Assembly (NCBI GenBank): GCA_023634235.1
Contig: JAMKCF010000020.1
Span: 1,612,001 to 1,676,000 of the forward strand
Source: Pisaster brevispinus
Lineage: Eukaryota; Echinodermata; Asteroidea; Forcipulatida; Asteriidae
Direction of reading: 5' to 3'
DNA: 64,000 nucleotides
Shown here: in pieces, positions 1-10,648 of the stretch
Layout: each line of letters starts with the position of its first letter
How positions within the stretch are numbered: the first letter of the stretch is position 1
The notes under the pieces: model-generated
Told to the model about the DNA's origin: nothing
Databases searched by the model: none
Seen by the model: the letters and a program-made list of their open reading frames with translations, nothing else
Translations under genes and position numbers: made by a program

Positions 1-19
1 ATGCTGATTGATGCCTGGT

Positions 20-160
20 TTCAGGCCTGGTCTTTCATCTTTTAGAGGGCTAGGCCATTTTCATTTTGCAAAGGGCACTTCCTCTGGAAAATCTTCCAGT
101 CTATGGGAAACTTTAGAGCGAGCACCAAGGCCAAGACCAGGGGCAACAAAGGGCATCGGC
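20..160. repeat. Dispersed repeat in the intron before the first exon
   Basis: About 105 bp here (from GAGGGCTAGGCCATTTTC near 43) matches 12527-12635 with substitutions and small indels. Shared blocks include the AGGCCATTTTCA, GGGAAACTTT and CCAAGACCA segments. It is an old dispersed repeat of unknown class. Confidence 0.55.
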
Positions 161-246
161 CTCCTTGGCCTCCATGTCATTTCAGGCTCAAGGTTTGTAG
201 ATTTTATGATTAAATATTGTGCTGTGTTTTTATTTATTTGTTGCAG

Positions 247-858
247 AATGAGTATGATGAGATGGTGGAGAGTAATTCCAACATCTTGAGTGACATCCCG
301 TCAGGAGAAAGCCCTTATTCCATATCAATTCAAACCCATCAGGAAACTTGTAGCCCATCCAGTGCCTTGGGTCATGCCATAATGAAAGCCACAAACGACA
401 ACAGCCTGCCACTTATAGACATTGAGAGTGCACAAGCTCATAGTATTCAGCGCCAGACAAACAGCACCCCAGGGATTGAGTCAGCTCCGGAGACGCCCAA
501 TAGTAGCTGTAGTATAGCAAAGAGTAACGACGGGGACCAGGATCTGAAGGATGTAGAATCAATTGACTCGGGTATTGGGATACAACGATTGAAAAGCACT
601 TCATCGGTTCCCACATCAGCATCTCCGAATACCACTGAGGACATCAAATGCAGGGAGGGGAGCATGACCACTGATGGATCTGGCCAGACTGACTGTCTGG
701 TACCCCTGACTTCTGCTGGTCGGGATGCATTACTTCAAGCACAGGAGACCATACCAATCATTCCTCTAGATAGTATTCCATTGGATAGGGGATCACAGTT
801 TGGTAACTGCACACAGATGGGCAATGATGATATAACAGACAGCCAGGAATCTTTATGA
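247..858 (+). CDS. C-terminal coding exon of an unrecognised gene (partial)
   Basis: An open frame of 203 codons follows a good splice acceptor (a T-rich run ending TTGCAG at 241-246) and ends at TGA 856-858. I therefore read it as the last coding exon of a plus-strand gene whose earlier exons lie left of the window. The reading phase at the acceptor is assumed. The peptide begins NEYDEMVESNSN and is hydrophilic, rich in Ser, Thr, Asp and Gln, with no membrane segment and no domain I recognise. It looks like a disordered cytoplasmic tail. It contains ESIDSGIG, which resembles only the start of a DSGxxS degron, and ends QESL, a weak class III PDZ-ligand fit. Against chance: it stays open for 612 nt in AT-rich DNA and has even, protein-like composition. 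I assign no function. Confidence 0.6.
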   Translation, partial: NEYDEMVESNSNILSDIPSGESPYSISIQTHQETCSPSSALGHAIMKATNDNSLPLIDIESAQAHSIQRQTNSTPGIESAPETPNSSCSIAKSNDGDQDLKDVESIDSGIGIQRLKSTSSVPTSASPNTTEDIKCREGSMTTDGSGQTDCLVPLTSAGRDALLQAQETIPIIPLDSIPLDRGSQFGNCTQMGNDDITDSQESL

Positions 859-3064
859 AGGTAAACTGTTTGTAAATCAAGATAGAAAGAACACCATGGC
901 CTTATGACCTTTTTCTGACTTCAGTTAAGATTAGGGAGGACTGTTCTGTTAATCAGTGCAAAAATGTTCTTCAACACCAAAAATAACATTTGATCACGTC
1001 AGTGCAACAAGGTCGTTTCATGAAATGCGAGTTTTAGAATGTCAAAAGGTCACATCTCCTTTACATAACCCGGATGAACACACAAAGTCAATGGACGCTG
1101 TGATACGACATTGTTACAAGGAGTGTGTTTATGCAGAATTGACTTGACCTTGTTGCACCGACGCGACAATTTAACACAAGTTTTGTAATTCTGTTGTACA
1201 TGTATCTGGCCTAAAACTACCCAGATGTATGCACAAACCCAATTGGGCAAAGGTACAGTGACTTTGCACGAGGCATCTCTGCCGACCAAAACACATCATT
1301 TTTGCACTGATGCAACGAATTTGTAACTATGAATAATTTATAAGATGTTTTGAATTGTTGATTTTGCAGGCGGTATAGGCCTATTCTACTCTAATTTTTA
1401 TCATGTTTTTGACTTGATGTCATGTTATGAACATGCATGGCATGTGTGATTATTATTAATTGTGTGATTCTGTGAAATAGTTTACCAAATTGTCTTCAGT
1501 TCAAACTAAACCGATTATTATTGTGAACCAGAATTGTTTGTACAACACAATGGTTTAAAGTAGGGTCATACTTAGGTAAAGAACTTGTGTAACTTTTTAT
1601 TGAAAGCTTACTTGTTATAAAGGTTCATGTAATGTTAGTAAGCATTCTGCTTATCAGAGGAAAATTGCCTTGCCCCTTCAAGAGCAAAGTTCAAGGCCTG
1701 AAGATTCATGGTTGATTTGTTCTTGATGGTTTTCAAGAATTTATGTTGAAATTTGTTCAATCAAGAGTGACAACAAGTTCCCCTATTCACAAGCTAGCGA
1801 ATGGAGTACATGTAGGTGTGCACGAATTGCAGGCCGATACGCGCTAAATTGCAAATATTCTATAGTAAATTTGTTCATTTGTTCAAGCTACCCAAACAAT
1901 TGTCCACAGGTCCCAATTTCATGACCCTGTTAAGCAGAGAATTGTGCCAAGCAAGATTTTCTTTGCTAAGCGAATGTTGTGTGTGTGTGCTTAAGAGCGT
2001 TTTGAAATTTGATCCAGGTCATATTGCAGGTTAATCTAAGACTAAGAGACCCTTCACATTGCACATGTATCCCGTGTGCACACTAACACTTTTGGTTGAC
2101 AAATTGAGGGAACATTAAAAACATCGCGCCTTTTTGTATTGGGTGATGGCGGTGTGATGCGTAGATGCAATTGTGCGCCTTCCAACACAACTCTATGGCA
2201 TTTGCCCACCATTTTTTTCTGTACGCATGCATGGAGGTTATTAGTATTTTAATAGGAAGGGTTACACATGTAATCAGTTTGCAATCTCTAATTAGGCCTA
2301 GGTAGGCCTATTTAAGTGAAAGCTCGTTGATGTTAATTTTTGTCCGTGATTTGTAAATTTTGGCAAAAGACAGGTTGGTTGGATAACACTTGGCCAGAAA
2401 TTGACCAATTCTAAAAACATTCTTATTTATGTACATATAGAAAGTCATTGAATCCTATTAGTGTACTGTACAGTAGTAAAAACCTTCATTTTTAATTGAA
2501 AATTGAATTATATTTTGTAATCTTAATAGAGGATATTTTTAGAGACAGTTTTTATGTGAAGTGATTGTTGTATATATGAGATGGAATGTGACATGGTTGC
2601 GACTTACTGATTATAGTTTGTTTTTCTATTGGGAGGGGATTGGGGGAGTGTGGAGGATTAGTTAATTGAACCTCAACTAATCCATTAATCCATTTTAGGT
2701 AGATTAGGTGTGTAATCAGGCCTGAAACTTTACATAGGCATGGGGGGGGGGGGCATCTGCCTACATGTACATGCCCCTGGTCTGTGCCTTGGTGACTTGA
2801 TCTTCAAAAATTTCCAGTTGAAATTTACGATCTGAAGGCCTGCATACATTTGTAATGTTTGGTACATGAAACTTAGTGGTCGCAAGTGAATGCTCAATGT
2901 AGATAAACTTTAGACTCAAGACAGTGTTATTACATGCATGTTATGTGCAGCAAAGGGTCTCTTCCAAACCTCGACCCTGGCTCCAGCTCCTAACACAGTT
3001 TGATGTTGAAAACACTGCCCTGGCATAGTTTGACGTGCAAAACTCACACAGTTCCAAAACTGAT

Positions 3065-3115
3065 GGCAGAGCTCAAGCCAGAGGCAGAGCTCAAGCCAGA
3101 GGCAGAGTCCAAGCC
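3065..3115. repeat. Short 18-bp tandem repeat
   Basis: The unit GGCAGAGCTCAAGCCAGA occurs almost three times in a row, the last copy with a substitution. Confidence 0.75.
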
Positions 3116-4454
3116 TTCGTTTGGAAAAGGCTCTCAGTTCAGGGCATGCTTTTCATAGTTTACATGTGAGAGATGACAAACGGTCATGGACATGATGGAT
3201 GCTCACTTTCAAATGAATACTGTCACACTGGATGTGCCCACAGTATGCAAAAGCTTGCCCCAAAGCAGAAAGGTTGCCCCAAAGTTGTATAGCATCACTG
3301 TTTTTAGTCTGAGGAATTCAAAGAATTCAGAAGAGAAGTCACTGTCAACTCGTTACTCAAATTTATTTCAAATGGCTTTTTTTCCCTGAGGGTAATCACT
3401 GTATTTTGGTGAACCACTCAAAAATCCAGGTGAATGTTTTCAGCAATATTGGCAATACATGTAAGTTTCACAGGGTCACAATCATTCAAGCAAAACCCTT
3501 TTGAGTAGATAGTATGAGGTAGCTAGAATGAGGGGAAGGGGTTGATACCCCAGATCACCCATCCAGAGAATCCCAGGGATACACCCCACTGCTCCCCCCA
3601 CTTCACTCTGCCACTCTTCAGTTCTCCCAACTTATTGTCAAACTTGTAAAATGTTATCGCACAGAAACGCAACTTAAGTTTTCCGATGTTCCCAGAATGT
3701 CTGTCCAAAGTATAATTGGATCTCAATTTAAGTTTTTTTTAATAAAAGGACACCCCAAGCTTTAATTTCACTTGGCAAACATCAACCTCTTCTTTTTGGC
3801 AAAAATTTAAACACCAAAATTAGGGTTGACTTTCAGACACACCCTGATGTATTCAATTTGCCAGAGTGAAGTGGAAGAGACAAGAAGTAAATGCAATCCT
3901 GATATTGACTGCATTTCATGGACTGAAGTCCCTTGATACTCTTGTCAAAGCATGTAGTCCAGAAACACTCAGTCTGTATTAAACGGAAGCATCTGGGAAT
4001 ACAGAGAGGCTGTCCTTCACATGAGTGAAACATGGGGCCAGTATGAGTGCTTTGTCTGAAGTGTGGTTTTATCATTATCAGTCAATGTGCTTAACAATCA
4101 GCCACATTTTCCGTGGGAGGTAGAGGGGGGTTTACATTTTCGCAGATGTAAGCATTTACCGTTTCGCTTATTGTCCAGTGATTAACCAATGGGTAGTTCA
4201 ACTGAAATAGTTTTTGAACGCACCCACAAAAATGCACCCAATGCTGTGTCTGAATTAAGGGCTATATGGCAGTTTGATGCTGAAGAGGCCTATTAGTCAA
4301 AGCTGCAGCCAACAGCCATAGCTGTAGCCAAAGACCCTTTGATCGGACTCGGCCTTACCTTGTTACATGTATGTACCCAGGCTTTTAACGTTCATGTATT
4401 CATAGAAACATGAATCAAACCAGACAATGCAATTTATTATTTTTGCTTTGTTTT

Positions 4455-4530
4455 CATGTCGGCGCCTTGAGCACTCTTAAGGTGGATATGTGCGCCTTAT
4501 AAGTTTTGCTATTATTATTATTATTATTAT
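4455..4530 (+). mobile_element. 3' end of a SINE with an ATT-repeat tail
   Basis: GCGCCTTGAGCACTC and a TATAAGTTTTGCT block run into (ATT)n at 4507-4530. The tail at the other end of the 40980-41338 SINE is similar, an AGCGCTATATAAA block followed by TTATTATTA on the minus strand. The tRNA-like head is not recognisable here, so this is a truncated copy. Confidence 0.5.
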
Positions 4531-4827
4531 GAGTGGAGAGTAAACTGATGGTTATCAATCAGTATTGGAAGGTCGGACAATGTCAGGGCTGATCAAATAT
4601 TTATTTACCATGAAGAATGAAGTGTGTGTAAGTTATTAATATTAATGTTCAGTTCATTATAGAATGGCAATTATGCTGCAGGTGATGGTAAATCTGCAGT
4701 GTGTTTAACGTATGACGTTAAATTTAAAGGTATGCATTAAATAATATTATCAATAAAGGAAGAGTGCAAGTCAAAATGTTGGTTCTGTTGAGAAGTCGAT
4801 TAAGGAGTAATGTTTAATGGCATCAAT

Positions 4828-4996
4828 GGGCCTTATACATTGACATTATCCAGCCACCATTTTAAAGGTAGACGATGATGAGACAATGGAAACACACAGA
4901 CTTGTACGCGCAGCGCACAGGATTGGCCAATGACCAACTTCCTTTTGACCTCTAAGCTAGGGCGTTCACTCAAAATGCGTCGTGTGCATAAGGTCT
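4828..4996. mobile_element. MITE, GACCTTATGCA family, copy 1
   Basis: This 169-bp block is bounded by inverted GGCCTTATACA and TGCATAAGGTC. Its interior matches the copy at 39266-39434 in reverse orientation, including the AGGGCG, GAGGTCAAAAGGA and TGGCGGCTGGATGACG-like blocks. It carries no coding capacity. Confidence 0.75.
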
Positions 4997-5259
4997 TTTG
5001 TTTTTGTCACTGCAACACAGACCATGCAAGTCTTGCCTATATTCAACATGTTCAATGCTGCAATTTTGTTCCTCCGCTCATTTAATCAATGTAAATAGGA
5101 ACCAATAGTTCTCAAGTGGAACTTGAAACTGCGGGGAAGGGGACACGATGCCCCCACTCCCACCTCTGAACCCTTCCCTACTCTTTTGATCCCCACCCCC
5201 TCTTCCGATTCCCACCCCTTTTGTCCCCCAAAATAAGATAAACAAAATGCACGTTAATG

Positions 5260-5620
5260 GTTCAATACATCAAAAGCCCCCCAAAACCCCCACCAGCAGC
5301 ACCAGCAACTGCAGCAGCACCAGGATCAGCACCAGCAACTGCAGCATCTGCAGCATCTGCAGCAGCACCAGCAACTGCAGCAGCTCCAGCACCAACACCA
5401 GCAACTGCAGCAGCACCAGCAACTGCAGCAGCACCAGGACCAGCACCAGCAGCTGCAGCAGGACCAGCACCAGCAACTGCAGCAGCTCCAGCACCAACAC
5501 CAGCACCACCACCACAATTTCCAGCACCAGCAGCCAACGCCCTGCCAACCCCAACGCCAACCCTAAAGCCAACGTCGATGCCAACGACAGCAACAACGAC
5601 AACACAAGAACAAAACATCA
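5260..5620. repeat. CAG/CCA-rich low-complexity tract
   Basis: From 5280 to 5520 the sequence is an imperfect array of CAGCACCAGCAACTG-like units, followed by a decaying CCAACG-rich part to about 5600. All three plus frames and several minus frames are open for 60-129 codons, giving Ala/Pro, Ser/Thr/Cys or Leu homopolymer-like peptides. That is the signature of a trinucleotide repeat rather than a gene. The nominal plus-strand start lies in a C-rich dispersed repeat also seen near 52440-52690, which argues further against coding. Confidence 0.85.
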
Positions 5621-5873
5621 ACTCTAGAAGAAATTTTGATTTCTAACCGAAAGTATTCAATTTTATTTTGTTAATGTAATCATAAATACATGTCGGTGGT
5701 GTGTCATCAACATAAAATACTAAAAGCTTAGCAACTAACCACTTTTACATTCATTTGTTTACTATTTTAGGCATTTTATTTACAATTTTGTTTATAATGT
5801 TTCACATAAATATGAACCAAACACAATTTGATAAATGATAAATAAAGTAATTTGGTGTTATAAATACAAGCAT

Positions 5874-6017
5874 ATTAACTGATAGCCCACCTTGTTGGGC
5901 TGTTATGGCTCTCTTTTAACATCGGTCTTATTATAGTCGCCATTACTTGGCGACTATAATAAGACCGATGTTAAAAGAGAGCCATAACAGCCCAACAAGG
6001 TGGGCTAATTAACTGAT
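5874..6017. mobile_element. Perfect foldback MITE with 10-bp target-site duplication
   Basis: Two 60-bp arms (5883-5942 and 5948-6007) are exact reverse complements around a 5-nt loop, TTACT. The unit is flanked by the direct repeat ATTAACTGAT at 5874-5883 and 6008-6017. Foldback elements with 9-11 bp duplications are typical of Mutator-like transposons, so that assignment is tentative. Absence of any arm mismatch suggests recent insertion or gene conversion. The transcript would fold into a 60-bp hairpin. Confidence 0.93.
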
Positions 6018-6231
6018 AACAAATAAATATTTTTGAAATTCAGTTCCACTCCATCAAAAAAAATTTCCCCTCAGAAAATATGTTACTTTTGTTGTGATAG
6101 GTTTATCCTTTGGCATTTTGGTTTAGTAGTAACAACCTATCTACTTTATGCAGAATGTTTATATTTTTGAGGTTAGTTTAGCAAATTACTCAGAAAGGTA
6201 CTAAGATTCTTGTTAAGATGAGTTGTCAATA

Positions 6232-6370
6232 GACTGTGCAAGTCTCGCGCGTATTCGAACACTGGGATCCGTTAAAGCGCGTGAGTTTGTTTCTTTCATG
6301 CCTTAAAGCAATGTACGTGGGACCACAGTGGTCCCAAAAATGTTCAAATACGCGCGAGACTTGCACGGTC
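6232..6370. mobile_element. MITE with TA duplication (mariner-type)
   Basis: Inverted ends of about 30 bp begin GACTGTGCAAGTCTCGCGCG and are nearly identical, with one base inserted or changed per roughly 15. TA at 6230-6231 and 6371-6372 fits a Tc1/mariner target duplication. The 139-bp body contains a GGGACCACAGTGGTCCC palindrome and no coding capacity. A related single end lies at 47338-47376. Confidence 0.85.
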
Positions 6371-7029
6371 TATGGTGATATAGTGATTTGTATTTTAATA
6401 TCACATGTAATATCACACTTTGTTTAGCAACTAAGTTAGATGCACATCTTAAGATCAAATTTAACTTGTTGTCAATCGAGCTCTTGGCTCGATTAACGAA
6501 GAAGTTAATAAGATTTATCTAAATATGAATTGTCAATATCAACATTTATGTAGTATCCCATTTTGCTTAGCAGTTTGATACATCAGCTAACCATCTTAAG
6601 ATGACCATTTGGTGTTTTGCGGCTGATTAAAATCGAACCCTGGACCCAATTCTATTTAACTGGTAAGCAGAGAATCTTGCCAAACTAAATAGTTTACTTT
6701 GTATATACTACGGGGGACCAGCTTTTAACAGTTTGCATCCCGTTGTTAGGCTGTTACTATGACAACCAAGACTGTTTGCTCTTGAACATTCATTTTGCTT
6801 CGCAGATTTATTACAATTGTCCCTGGATCGTTTCAACATTGCAATCACTCAATTACTTGAACTATAGAATGTCTAAAAGAATTGCCAGTCATGCTGAGAA
6901 ATTACTTTGTAATGAGTCCCATAATTGTGTGATCACTGCCATCCAATTTGAACCGTTTATTATTATATTACCCCCGAACAGAGATATTGACAAAATAGGG
7001 AGACCGCCAACATAATTTTTTTTTTATAT

Positions 7030-7110
7030 GGCTATAGATAGCTCAGGTGGCAGAGCGCTGGCAAGTTAAAAAACCGGATGTCGTTGGTTTAAATCCCGCT
7101 TAAGTCATTT
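7030..7110 (+). mobile_element. tRNA-derived SINE head or decayed tRNA
   Basis: TAGCTCAGGTGGCAGAGCGC fits a pol III A box, and GGTTTAAATCCCGC about 35 nt on is a B box with the G of TTCGA lost. The acceptor stems do not pair well and the sequence runs into a T-rich body, so I prefer a SINE head to a working tRNA. Confidence 0.55.
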
Positions 7111-7715
7111 TTCTTTGTTCAACCCCAAACGATTGTTAAAGTAAACATTGTACATGTCTACTACCGAAACGGTTGGTGTTGAGTGGGTGAAACACTCTGC
7201 AAAAACGTTTCCATGGGTTAACTTTTTTTTTTAACACTTGGATTTTCCCATCATTCCGAAATATTAAACGTTTATTATCATTTGTAACTTTGAGATGTAA
7301 AATGTCTCTTCCCATCTGTATGACGGGATGCGCAATGGAGTCAATCAGGACAGTTAATGTGGAAGTGTTATTTACATAAGGCTAGACAAGACAGTTGAGG
7401 TGCCCGGCGTTTTTTGCACGGGTGGATATCACACTCTAAAAACTCTAGAGTCAGAATAGACTCGGTTCCGATTTCCATATGGCTTGACTCAAGTATTGGT
7501 CAATATGATCCAGAATATTGGGGGGGGGGGGGGGTGTTACACGGCTCTAACCTCACGTTGTCATATGACCTTCGAGAAAGACTTTGCTAGTGCTAGTGTC
7601 GAAACGTCAAGCCACTATTTGTTTGCATGTGTCCACTTTCATACGGACTTATGATATCTATGTATTGAGAAAATGAGTGCATCAGAAAACTGAATCTGAC
7701 CTTGGAGCCCTTCTT

Positions 7716-8065
7716 TAAAGGGAGGGTATACCTTTGGTAATTACTCCAAAAATGATTAACATAAAAGAACTTACTTGGTAAAGAGCACCAGAGAGCTGAT
7801 GATATTAATATAAAACATTGTTGGATACTACCCCTTTGAAGTAATGTAGTTTTAAAGAAAGAGGTAATTTTCACCCAACATTTGAATCTGAGAAAGGCTG
7901 CAGGCATGAATCCTTTCTCAAGCATCTGACAGCACACAGTTCAAGAGTGTCATTTCTTAATTTCATTATTTTCTTGCAACTTCGATCACCAATTTGAGCA
8001 CAAATTTTCACAGCAAGTGAGGATACTGGTCTTTGACAATTACCAAAAGTATACCCTGCTTTTAT
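7716..8065. mobile_element. MITE of about 350 bp beside the FAM167 stop codon
   Basis: The ends AGGGTATACCTTTGGTAATT and AATTACCAAAAGTATACCCT form imperfect inverted repeats. Internal blocks such as TACTCCAAAA, CAGCACACA and TTGAGCACAAATTTTCAC match what I recall of a MITE abundant in sea-star genomes and transcript UTRs. It ends about 33 bp beyond the FAM167 stop on the minus strand, so it probably lies in that gene's 3' UTR. Confidence 0.75.
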
Positions 8066-8097
8066 GGAAACATTTATCTATAGCATCTTAACGTGTA

Positions 8098-10617
8098 CTA
8101 TCTCAAGGAAAACCTCCGAGCGTTTAAGTTCATTCTTGTCACTCCAAAATCTTTGAGAGGGTTATCGAGTCCTGGGAAAAGCCCTCCATTCATTGGGATG
8201 TCACACAGCCCACTCTTTTGTTCGTATTCTTCCTCCATGCTGTACGCGGCATTCTCAATCAATTCCTTGTGCTCGCTGATACTCGTCTGTAGACGTAACT
8301 GTTGGATCTCACTGCGCAGGCGCATTAGTTTCATGGCTAACACGTGATCTTGGGATTTCATCTCGGCCTGTTATAGAAGTGGAAGAGAGAGAAAAAAAAT
8401 CTCAATACATGTAGTTACATCTCAGAAACTGAGGCTGTGATTGATTAGGCGGCTGTGGCTGTTTCAACTTTTTAACAAGCGTTGAAGCATAAGCCGCCCT
8501 CAGCAAAAGCCTCATCAACAATCAACAACCTTAGCAACAGCCTTAGTAACAGCCTTAGCAACAGCCACAGTCGCAGCCGCCATTTCGGACTCGGCCTAAT
8601 TCTCCCAGCAGATGTACAATGATCGTTCAACCTCCATAGCCCCTAATAAAGCAAAACAATGTAAAAATTTGCACACTATAAGGAACAACATCTTTAGGCG
8701 AGGTTTAGTGGGAAATGGCCAACCAAAAACGAAATTTGAATACTATAGAAAAATAAAAAGCGGAAAGTGGGAAGTTGTGTTTGTGAATCAACACCTGTGA
8801 TTTTGGTGAAAGGTCATTGACTGTCCTCTGCACATCAGTAGTTTTCTTTAGTTTAAACTCGTCATGGCTGGTGTTAATCAAACTTTCTCTATAATAAGAT
8901 CGTGTCCAACTTGTCTGTCATGTGAAGCAACTGATGCGATCAGGGTAGGGATAACACTCTACAAGGCTTATTGTAACAGCTGTTTCCCCAGTCATTGCCA
9001 CCACAGTGCTTCAACACTATGGGTCATACACCACAAAGTCACTGCCTCAGAATACCACCGCGGTGTTTGCACAATTCCCATAACTACCAGTTCCCGACAA
9101 CGAGAACCTCTTTTCATATCAGTACGACTTTTGTACAAACAGATGAAACAATTTTGAACTACCATTCAACGTGGCTATTGACAACTCGGTAAATAATGTT
9201 AAAATGATAAGGAGTGTCGTTGACCTACATCAGTCCAAACGTAGACTATGATGATGAAGATAAAGACCAAGAATGTCTCTCAATATGTTAAATTTAGATT
9301 AATGATAATATTGCCCGCAACAGGGGTCCTCTGCGTGTACCCGGTCATTATTCATTTAATAACGACCTCATGCAGTAATTATGTGGCATACTAATAAAAG
9401 TGTACTTCAAAAGAAGGATAATATATTTTTGAACCAAACTGGATCCTGATTTGTAAATGGGTTGTGAGGTAATCTCCCACACTCATATTACTGGTCGTCA
9501 TGTCTCTTTGGTCGACTGTGACGTACATTTCTAGGTCGACCCTGTATTCTAGCAGACTCTTTTCATTTGGTTTCCTATGGTGAGCTTTAAACATATTTTG
9601 GAAAGGTTACTTCAGCTTCTAGGTCACGGAAAAGGGTTCTACACATCCAGGGCCCAATTTCATAGAGCTGCTTAAGCAGAAAAAAATGTTGCTTAGCAAT
9701 TTTCTGCTAAATAAAAATAAGCAGCATACCAGCACAGACAAACACATCGCATGGTATTTTGGCTTGTAACCTTATTCTGGTATTCTGGTAAGCATACTTT
9801 GTTGTGCTTAGCTATATATATTTTTTTCTTTTGCTTTAAGCAGCTCTCTAAAATTGGGCCCAGGTCGTCCACGCTCCGTGTAACAACCTTGACTTGCCCC
9901 CGTGCGCCATACGAGTCCGGAGTATGAGACCGCGTCACGTCCGCATTGCTCTGATAAGCTTCTGCTTCTTGCGGTTCCATACGACTCGCCATGCATAACT
10001 CACGCATCGTGCTACACTAACTAGAGCTTTCATCAAGATGTAATTCTGATCATTATGACGTCTGCGGCTGCCATTTCTAAACAATCTGATGTCTCGATAA
10101 TTGAATTTGCGGTTTTGGTGGATTAAAAAACAAGCGTAGCACACACCAAAGAGCAAGAATTTCAACCAAACGCAGCTTTATACTCAAATGTCAGTTGCGC
10201 CCGTTAGTGCTCGATTATGTGGAATGGTTTACCTCCCCCCTCCCTATTTTGTTTTCTTTGTTTCCTTGGAATCTCAGGAAAGTTCTTTAGAGGAATTAAC
10301 GGGGGTACTTTCTATACAAGAGGAAAATAGTGAGTTTTCGGTGTAAGTATGGGAACATCGGTAACACCGTATGGGCATGGTAGCAGAATTTCAACCAGAA
10401 AGTAACTTTACCTCTGAATGCCCTTGTCGGTGCCGTATCCACTAACCGGGGGGGGGGGGGGGTCGCTCAGAACCATTGCCCACGTTGCCCCCCTTGCCTG
10501 TTGCCCCCATTGGCCCCTTGCCCCCAAATGAGATCGAAAACATGACCAAGAAAATAATGAGTGGGTAAATACAGCAATAGCCCCCCCCCCAAAAAAAAAA
10601 TAAATAAAAATAAATTA

Positions 10618-10648
<31 letters not shown>

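Larger units (their letters stand above)
859..4760 (+). other. Probable 3' UTR of the first gene, then gene-free DNA
   Basis: No coding exon is visible. An AATAAA lies at about 4752, so a 3' UTR of up to 3.9 kb is possible but unproven. The stretch holds one terminus of the GGGCCCAATTT MITE family near 1909 (see 9650-9861), an 18-bp tandem repeat at 3065-3115 and a G tract near 2742. Confidence 0.4.

Noticed and set aside
5247..5646. Plus-strand Ala/Pro-rich frame of 129 codons and overlapping frames
   Set aside because: All frames are open because of a CAG/CCA repeat. The start lies in a dispersed C-rich repeat and no splice or domain evidence supports coding.
7028..7105. Working tRNA gene
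   Set aside because: A- and B-box-like words are present but the B box is damaged and the stems do not pair, so it is more likely a SINE head.
7593..7937. 114-codon minus frame next to FAM167
   Set aside because: It lies across a MITE (7716-8065) and is not in frame with the FAM167 exon.
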